A DNA stretch of 26,311 nt from a virus, in IMG/VR virus record IMGVR_UViG_3300046675_000241, positions 1-26,311 of that record; one strand, 5' to 3'. Shown here in pieces: positions 22,007 to 26,311 of this stretch. The notes below the pieces were generated by a model that worked only from the letters and a program-made list of their open reading frames with translations, had not been told where the DNA came from and made no database searches. Each line of letters opens with the position of its first letter. Positions within the stretch are counted from its first letter, which is position 1. Position numbers and translations under genes: made by a program.

Positions 22007-22168
22007 ATGAAAATAGAAATAGGCCAAATTCCCGAAACCCCATTCGACAAACTCACAAAAGAAGAACGGAAGAAAAAGATAAAGCAAATGAAAAGAAAAC
22101 ATAAGGAACTTAGTAGCTATCGAGAAAAGGGCGTTTTCGTCCATCAAAAGAAAAAGGACGTGCTATGA
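22007..22168 (+). CDS. Small basic protein (53 aa)
   Basis: The product is MKIEIGQIPETPFDKLTKEE, then RKKKIKQMKRKHKELSSYRE, then KGVFVHQKKKDVL. It is very lysine-rich, with a helical middle that may bind nucleic acid. AAGGAA lies 8 nt before the ATG. It shares the A-rich composition of the previous gene and follows it by 21 bp. No family recognised. Confidence 0.6.
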   Translation: MKIEIGQIPETPFDKLTKEERKKKIKQMKRKHKELSSYREKGVFVHQKKKDVL

Positions 22169-22316
22169 AATAACCCCAAACGCTCGGCAATGAGGTATGC
22201 ACTGCGCGCAGGTCTGGTATGCGTTCTTACCCCTATTATCGTTGCACCATTGTGATATTGTGCCCTGTGGTCCTATACCACTTGCCCATACTTGGCCAAT
22301 CGGAAGGAAACGTCCA

Positions 22317-22700
22317 ATGCCCTCAACGGATAGAGCTAGTGCCCTGCCAAGGGTCATAATAGAGCTACAGCCTGACGGAAGCATGATACTAGAACAATAC
22401 ATAAATGGTGCCCGTAGCCGCGATCAAGTCTGGTCGATCGAGGGCATTAAATGGGCCTTAGACATTCAACAGAGATCAATTATGGCCCAAGCGGAACGGA
22501 ACGAAGCCAAGCGTCTTGCGGAGATTGAGTCCCGGCATAACAGAGTCTATAAGTGGACCGCAGAGTCGCACGGCGTTCAATTTGCCAACAGGGTCATAAA
22601 CGGCAAATCGAGCACCAAATTGCGCGCCAGAGTCGATGAGCCGAAGAAGAAAGTCCCAGTGCCCGTTTCAGTCGCCGACGTTCTAGCGGATCTGATCTGA
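22317..22700 (+). CDS. Hypothetical phage protein (127 aa)
   Basis: The product starts MPSTDRASALPRVIIELQPD, then GSMILEQYINGARSRDQVWS, then a helical Arg/Glu-rich middle (AQAERNEAKRLAEIESRHN), a basic region and a C-terminal SVADVLADLI. AAGGAAA lies about 8 nt before the ATG at 22317; the longer reading from 22197 has no such support. Composition returns to that of the rest of the genome. No family recognised. Confidence 0.6.
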   Translation: MPSTDRASALPRVIIELQPDGSMILEQYINGARSRDQVWSIEGIKWALDIQQRSIMAQAERNEAKRLAEIESRHNRVYKWTAESHGVQFANRVINGKSSTKLRARVDEPKKKVPVPVSVADVLADLI

Positions 22701-22701
22701 T

Positions 22702-22905
22702 ATGAAAGCCCAAATCACCATAACAAACGAAGACGCCCACTGGCTCATAAGAAACGTCGGAATGAAATTCCGCGGTGCGTATCTCAGTGAGACAATGGGG
22801 CCGAACTTCAAGCCAATCGTCTGGGTTATCTGCGGAGGAACCAAGCGGCCGAACATCTGCCTCACCCACACGCACATACAAATCAGAAAGGCCCTAAAGT
22901 CATGA
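22702..22905 (+). CDS. Small hypothetical protein (67 aa)
   Basis: The product (MKAQITITNEDAHWLIRNVG, MKFRGAYLSETMGPNFKPIV, WVICGGTKRPNICLTHTHIQ) looks like a small alpha/beta fold. The ATG is one base after the upstream stop (TGATATG), so the two are coupled. Its stop overlaps the next start (ATGA). No family recognised. Confidence 0.58.
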   Translation: MKAQITITNEDAHWLIRNVGMKFRGAYLSETMGPNFKPIVWVICGGTKRPNICLTHTHIQIRKALKS

Positions 22906-23213
22906 ATGGTAAAGAATCAATCGAGTTGGAAAACGGCGCAACACTCCGCGTCTATAACCATCCGGACGGCAGCACTTTCACCTGCCAAGTCAGCACCAGC
23001 ACGGTCTGTTTCCACGCCCTTTCCAATGAAAACATGCCAAAGATTTTTGGCATAATACGAACTGATGGCGATGATACGGAAGAAGTTGTGGCTGACAACA
23101 TTGGCCTAACGCGCAATCAGGCCATAAAGCGGGCAATAGAACTCGTCCTTATTGAAGCCGGCTATCTCAACCCAAATGATACGCACACAATCACCATAGG
23201 CCAAATGCACTAA
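22902..23213 (+). CDS. Small hypothetical protein (103 aa)
   Basis: A beta-rich N-terminus (SIELENGATLRVYNHPDGST, FTCQVSTSTVCF) is followed by an acidic loop (RTDGDDTEEVVADN) and a helix (RNQAIKRAIELVLIEAGYL). The start overlaps the previous stop by 4 bp (ATGA). Palindrome copy 6 begins 17 bp after its stop. No family recognised. Confidence 0.6.
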   Translation: MNGKESIELENGATLRVYNHPDGSTFTCQVSTSTVCFHALSNENMPKIFGIIRTDGDDTEEVVADNIGLTRNQAIKRAIELVLIEAGYLNPNDTHTITIGQMH

Positions 23214-23229
23214 ATGCTAGTATAGGGAT

Positions 23230-23254
23230 ATGCGGTAGTTTTCCGCTACCGCAT
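23230..23254. repeat. Dispersed palindrome, copy 6 (plus-arm copy)
   Basis: ATGCGGTAG, spacer TTTTCCG (7 nt), CTACCGCAT: a perfect 9-bp inverted repeat and the only copy in the plus-strand arm. It lies 72 nt before the AAA+ ATPase gene, with the same order of elements (stop codon, palindrome, gene start) as in the minus arm. Confidence 0.87.
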
Positions 23255-23325
23255 TCCTCTACACTAGCCCACTTCGTGCCTAAGCCTACCACACCACACC
23301 CAAACAACCGAAAGCACCCAATCCA

Positions 23326-24750
23326 ATGTCTACTTACGATGATGATGCAATCGCTACAAGCCTAGGGATAAGGCCAGGTTCCCGTTCGTCAACCGATGAA
23401 TGGACCCTCACGCAACGCATTAAGGACAATCTTCTCACAAAGAACCTCGTCCAGACGTGGCTGACGAAGCACGGCATACCGGAGAAGCAAGCGAGAACAG
23501 CCCTGCCAAAGTCCCTTGCTACGGCATATGTCATGCCCCAGTATTTGGCCGGCTGGGTAAAGAGGGTTAATCCCAGTTCAGCCATTCTTGATGATCTAAA
23601 TGAAGATTTCATTGCGAACGAAGGTGATACGGCGCCAACAGTTGTGGCGCCAGTTGCCAAGGTTTCGGAAGAACAGATCAAAGACATTGTCACGGCAATA
23701 GTCGATGAGAAGATCGCCAATACGAAGCTAAGCCTATCCGATGAGGCAATAGGCCAAATCAGGGCCATAGCAAGAGTCGCCGCCGAAGTAAGGGCCACGG
23801 AGCTGGCGAAGCCAAAGGTCATCGAAGTCCATAACCAAAAGACCAGCGAAATCATCGCCCTTGGCATCCAGCATGAGATGTTCCCAAAGCTATTACGCGC
23901 AGCACAAGCCAGGACACCGGACGGATTTCACCTCAACATCTGGCTAACGGGTCTGCCCGGTTCCGGCAAAACCCACGCCTGCAAAGCAGTTGCCAAGGCA
24001 CTCGGCTACGAGTTCGAGGCAGAGTCCAGCCTCGATGCAGACTTTAAGATAACAGGTTATCGCTCACCTGACGGGCAATACCAGGACACGGCATTCTTTC
24101 GCCGCTTCACCCAGGGCGGAGAGATATTGCTTGACGAGATCGACAACTTCAGTCCCTCGGCATTGCTTGCAACAAACAGTGCAACAGGAAACAGCTTTGC
24201 CCAATTCCCCCACGGACACTTCCAAAGGCATAAGGACTTCCTCGTAATGTCCTGTGCCAACACATGGGGCTTAGGTGCAACAGGAGACTTCGTCGGAAGA
24301 ACAAGGCAAGATGCAGCCAGTTTAGATCGCTACATTAAGCTGCATTGGACTACGGACGAAAAGCTCGAAATGGCCATTGCGGACTTGCAGCATGGTTCCG
24401 AGGGTGTCCGGTGGTGTGAGACGGTTCAAGCTGCCCGCAGGGCGGCAAAGGCGCAGGGGCTAAAGATAATTATCAGCCCTAGGGCAACCTATTTCGGCAT
24501 CTCACTGTTGCAACAAGGATTCAGCCCCGATGATGCCATCGACATGACATTCTGCGCCGGTCTCAGCGATGAGCAAAAGAAGGCCATAGCGCCCAGGTCC
24601 AGCTCGTCCTTTCGCGGCCATAGCGGACAATACATCGAGTTGCTTCGCACCAAGGGCAAGATGGAAGCAATCAAGCAATACCGTGCGGATCACGGCTGCG
24701 ATCTATATGAGGCCAAAGTAGCGATCGAATTGTTGGAGTCAGCGGCGTGA
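23326..24750 (+). CDS. CobS/MoxR-like AAA+ ATPase with L7/L12-like tail (474 aa)
   Basis: Walker A GLPGSGKT (209-216), Walker B ILLDEID (267-273), sensor-1 region VMSCANTWG (307-315) and an arginine-finger region GRTRQDAASLDR define a CobS/MoxR-type AAA+ ATPase. The N-terminal 170 residues include a helical spacer. The last 35 residues (KGKMEAIKQYRADHGCDLYE-AKVAIE) resemble the C-terminal helix motif of ribosomal protein L7/L12, an unusual addition that may bind a protein partner. Such ATPases remodel protein complexes together with VWA-type partners. There is no clear Shine-Dalgarno before the ATG. It leads the right-hand operon after palindrome copy 6. Confidence 0.82.
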   Translation: MSTYDDDAIATSLGIRPGSRSSTDEWTLTQRIKDNLLTKNLVQTWLTKHGIPEKQARTALPKSLATAYVMPQYLAGWVKRVNPSSAILDDLNEDFIANEGDTAPTVVAPVAKVSEEQIKDIVTAIVDEKIANTKLSLSDEAIGQIRAIARVAAEVRATELAKPKVIEVHNQKTSEIIALGIQHEMFPKLLRAAQARTPDGFHLNIWLTGLPGSGKTHACKAVAKALGYEFEAESSLDADFKITGYRSPDGQYQDTAFFRRFTQGGEILLDEIDNFSPSALLATNSATGNSFAQFPHGHFQRHKDFLVMSCANTWGLGATGDFVGRTRQDAASLDRYIKLHWTTDEKLEMAIADLQHGSEGVRWCETVQAARRAAKAQGLKIIISPRATYFGISLLQQGFSPDDAIDMTFCAGLSDEQKKAIAPRSSSSFRGHSGQYIELLRTKGKMEAIKQYRADHGCDLYEAKVAIELLESAA

Positions 24751-24775
24751 GACTTCGTCCGCAGGAGGTTTCCCT

Positions 24776-25582
24776 ATGATAAAGCGGTATGATAGCACGG
24801 CGGCACTTAGGGCAAGCTACATTGCCCTAGGCTGCCGCAGGGGCAATTCCGGTTCCGAATGGTATGGCGGCGAAACAGAGAATGATACACTCCGTAAGGC
24901 CGAACTCGGCGATACATCGCTTGTCCCCCAAGCAGAAAAGGTATTAGACCAGCTCAATCGGACCATCGACACCCCTCGCAAGATGTGGGAACCGGCAATG
25001 GTCGGAGCATATTATGCCGTGCCCGACGTAATAGCAGGCAGGCCAATGTCCATGAGGCAGCAGATCACCACCCAAGACGAGGTTAGTCCCATAACGGTAT
25101 TAGTTGTGACAACCTCCAGTGCGGGCATAGCGGCCGAGACTTTGGCCAAACGGGGCACAGTTATACTAGCTCTTGTGATGGCCCTAAGCCGAGTTCGGCC
25201 CGTTACATTGCAGGCCCTATGTTGCGTCGACGGATACAAAGACGGAACGGGCGAAACAATCATAACGAGCGAAATCAACACACATCCCCTAGATTTAGCC
25301 ACGGCATGTTACGTGCTAACCTCCGCAGGCTTCGCCAGGCGGTTAACCTACGGCCTGGCAACAGAGCTAAACCATTTCCGTGGTGGTTGGCCAAAGGGCT
25401 TCACATATTCCGCAGGAGGCGGTTCGTATTACGACAAACTAATCCCCAGGTTGGTAACTGACCCCAAGCGTTGCTTGCTAATAGAAGCCGCCCGGTTAAA
25501 TGATGCCCTACTCGTCAACCCCACAGAGTGGCTCAATAACCAAATAACCAAGTTCACCACAAATGAAGAGGAAATGGTATAA
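24776..25582 (+). CDS. Likely MoxR/CobS partner protein (268 aa)
   Basis: The N-terminus (LGCRRGNSGSEWYGGETEND) resembles the DUF7192-type proteins encoded next to phage CobS-like ATPases. It is followed by PRKMWEPAMVGAYYAVPDVI, RPMSMRQQ and a Rossmann-like core with ITVLVVTTSSAGIAAE. That strand sits where a VWA metal site (DxSxS) would be, but the Asp is absent, so any metal binding is doubtful. A strong AGGAGGT lies 7 nt before the ATG; the stop overlaps the next start (TAATG). The pairing with the ATPase suggests a remodelling complex of unknown target. Confidence 0.6.
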   Translation: MIKRYDSTAALRASYIALGCRRGNSGSEWYGGETENDTLRKAELGDTSLVPQAEKVLDQLNRTIDTPRKMWEPAMVGAYYAVPDVIAGRPMSMRQQITTQDEVSPITVLVVTTSSAGIAAETLAKRGTVILALVMALSRVRPVTLQALCCVDGYKDGTGETIITSEINTHPLDLATACYVLTSAGFARRLTYGLATELNHFRGGWPKGFTYSAGGGSYYDKLIPRLVTDPKRCLLIEAARLNDALLVNPTEWLNNQITKFTTNEEEMV

Positions 25583-25941
25583 TGTCCATGTCAACAACCC
25601 TCATGACAATAAGCCAAATGAAAGACGAGCTAAAGGCGCTAGTAAAGGCGAACTATACCCTCGCGGAGATCAACAGGATCGAAGAAATTGCAAGAGAGTT
25701 AATTGTCAGGAAACACAACGGAGAGGATAAGGTATCACTCGACGTTGCGGCCAAGGCACTTGAGGCCGAACGTAAGTGCAATTACCGCACCGCACTAGTC
25801 CATTGGCTCGATGTCGGGTATAGTGCCGACACCGCTCGGGCACTCGCAGCGGTAAAGTGGGGGCAAAGTGACGACGTAAAGAAGTGGGCACTATGGAGAA
25901 TGACGGAACTAACGAACCTGCGTGAAGAGGACATGATATAA
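25582..25941 (+). CDS. Helical hypothetical protein (119 aa)
   Basis: The product (MSMSTTLMTISQMKDELKAL, NYTLAEINRIEEIARELIV, then AAKALEAERKCNYRTALVHW) is entirely helical and resembles no family I know. The ATG shares one base with the TAA of the preceding gene (TAATG), implying coupling to the partner protein. It could be a third component of the AAA+ module. Confidence 0.62.
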   Translation: MSMSTTLMTISQMKDELKALVKANYTLAEINRIEEIARELIVRKHNGEDKVSLDVAAKALEAERKCNYRTALVHWLDVGYSADTARALAAVKWGQSDDVKKWALWRMTELTNLREEDMI

Positions 25942-26019
25942 TACCCTCGCGAAGCGGGAGCGAGAGCGGGCGTCTATTAGCGGCGAAGCCGCACTGCAAC
26001 AGAAAGGAATAGAGCAAAG

Positions 26020-26226
26020 ATGTTAACGGAACTAAATCACATCATCGAAAACCACCGGCAGAATATGCGCCATGTCAGACAGTGCGATAGCGGCATAGCG
26101 GCCCTATTGGAACTCTACGGAGAATGCCCAGCGGATCACTTCGACGCTAATTGCATCGCCTGCAAGGCATCAGTGTTCATTCGCGATATGCGCGAAATGA
26201 AAGAGGAGTTGCTACGCACCGTGTAA
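26020..26226 (+). CDS. Small helical protein with Cys cluster (68 aa)
   Basis: The product (MLTELNHIIENHRQNMRHVR, then LYGECPADHFDANCIACKA, ending VFIRDMREMKEELLRTV) is helical with four Cys (two in CIAC). AAAGGAA lies about 12 nt before the ATG. The 78-nt gap upstream holds short hairpins (GCGGCGAAGCCGC and CGCGAAGCG). No family recognised. Confidence 0.55.
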   Translation: MLTELNHIIENHRQNMRHVRQCDSGIAALLELYGECPADHFDANCIACKASVFIRDMREMKEELLRTV

Positions 26227-26236
26227 CATAGACGGA

Positions 26237-26260
26237 TTGCAGGGGCAAAGCCCCCTGCAA
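26237..26260 (+). terminator. Hairpin after the 26226 stop, possible terminator
   Basis: TTGCAGGGGC-AAA-GCCCCCTGCAA is a near-perfect 10-bp stem with one bulged C, 10 bp after the stop. No U-tract follows, so it may only attenuate or protect the 3' end. Confidence 0.45.
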
Positions 26261-26311
26261 TGGCCTACGTTACCAATCTCCAACAATCAATAGAGGACAC
26301 GCGAAGTGAAT

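Noticed and set aside
23334-23867. 177-aa minus-strand ORF
   Set aside because: Antisense to the AAA+ ATPase N-terminus; no supporting signals.
24776-25582. Canonical VWA protein with MIDAS metal site
   Set aside because: The DxSxS position reads TTSSA, lacking the metal-binding Asp.

Overview
The window is part of a tailed double-stranded DNA phage genome (Caudoviricetes). It has a large terminase with intact ATPase and nuclease motifs, a small-terminase candidate, a portal protein, a prohead-protease-like gene cut by the left edge, a DHVHP-repeat fibre and a lysis-type pair. I see no rRNA, tRNA, CRISPR array, insertion sequence or integrase. The host is probably a Gram-negative proteobacterium and plausibly an alphaproteobacterium: two genes encode PEP-CTERM exosortase substrates, a DUF3309-type membrane peptide is present, and the terminase, DUF6362 and portal-InPase proteins are of types I associate with alphaproteobacterial phages. 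This host call is inference.

Transcription is divergent. From 1 to about 20240 every gene is on the minus strand, and from 21176 to the right edge every gene is on the plus strand. Read in the minus direction, the left arm holds: an acidic hypothetical protein and three small genes (19-20 kb); a gene-free block rich in TGTATATACA-type repeats (about 18.16-18.51 kb); a TerS candidate; a zinc-knuckle protein, a DruA/DUF4338-like protein and a HAD phosphatase; a structured non-coding leader with a clear H-type pseudoknot; small genes, a PD-(D/E)XK nuclease, a cytosine-methyltransferase-like gene and DUF6362; a folded non-coding segment and TerL; then a long cargo block (two PEP-CTERM proteins, a beta-helix protein, a proline/glycine repeat protein, a lysis-like amidase and a membrane protein, and a TylF-type methyltransferase). 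After these come a 30-residue zinc ribbon, the portal fused to an inorganic-pyrophosphatase-like domain, a TPR glycosyltransferase-like protein, the fibre, two small membrane proteins and the ChaB/XkdF-like protease.

The right arm starts after a gene-free control region (20.24-21.18 kb) containing an array of TGCGCGAAA repeats. It continues with A-rich hypothetical genes and then a module of a CobS/MoxR-like AAA+ ATPase followed by a likely partner protein.

The most interesting signal is a six-copy polar palindrome, ATGNGGTAG-N7-CTACCNCAT, always with a 7-nt spacer. Five copies lie within about 25 bp of the stop codon of the preceding gene, and all six lie in gaps ahead of gene sets. It looks like a phage-specific promoter or operator that divides the genome into transcription units. 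The other strong non-coding signals are the pseudoknot just upstream of the ribosome binding site at 15494, the wobble-supported RNA fold ahead of TerL, and the two repeat arrays, which are candidates for a replication origin or master switch.
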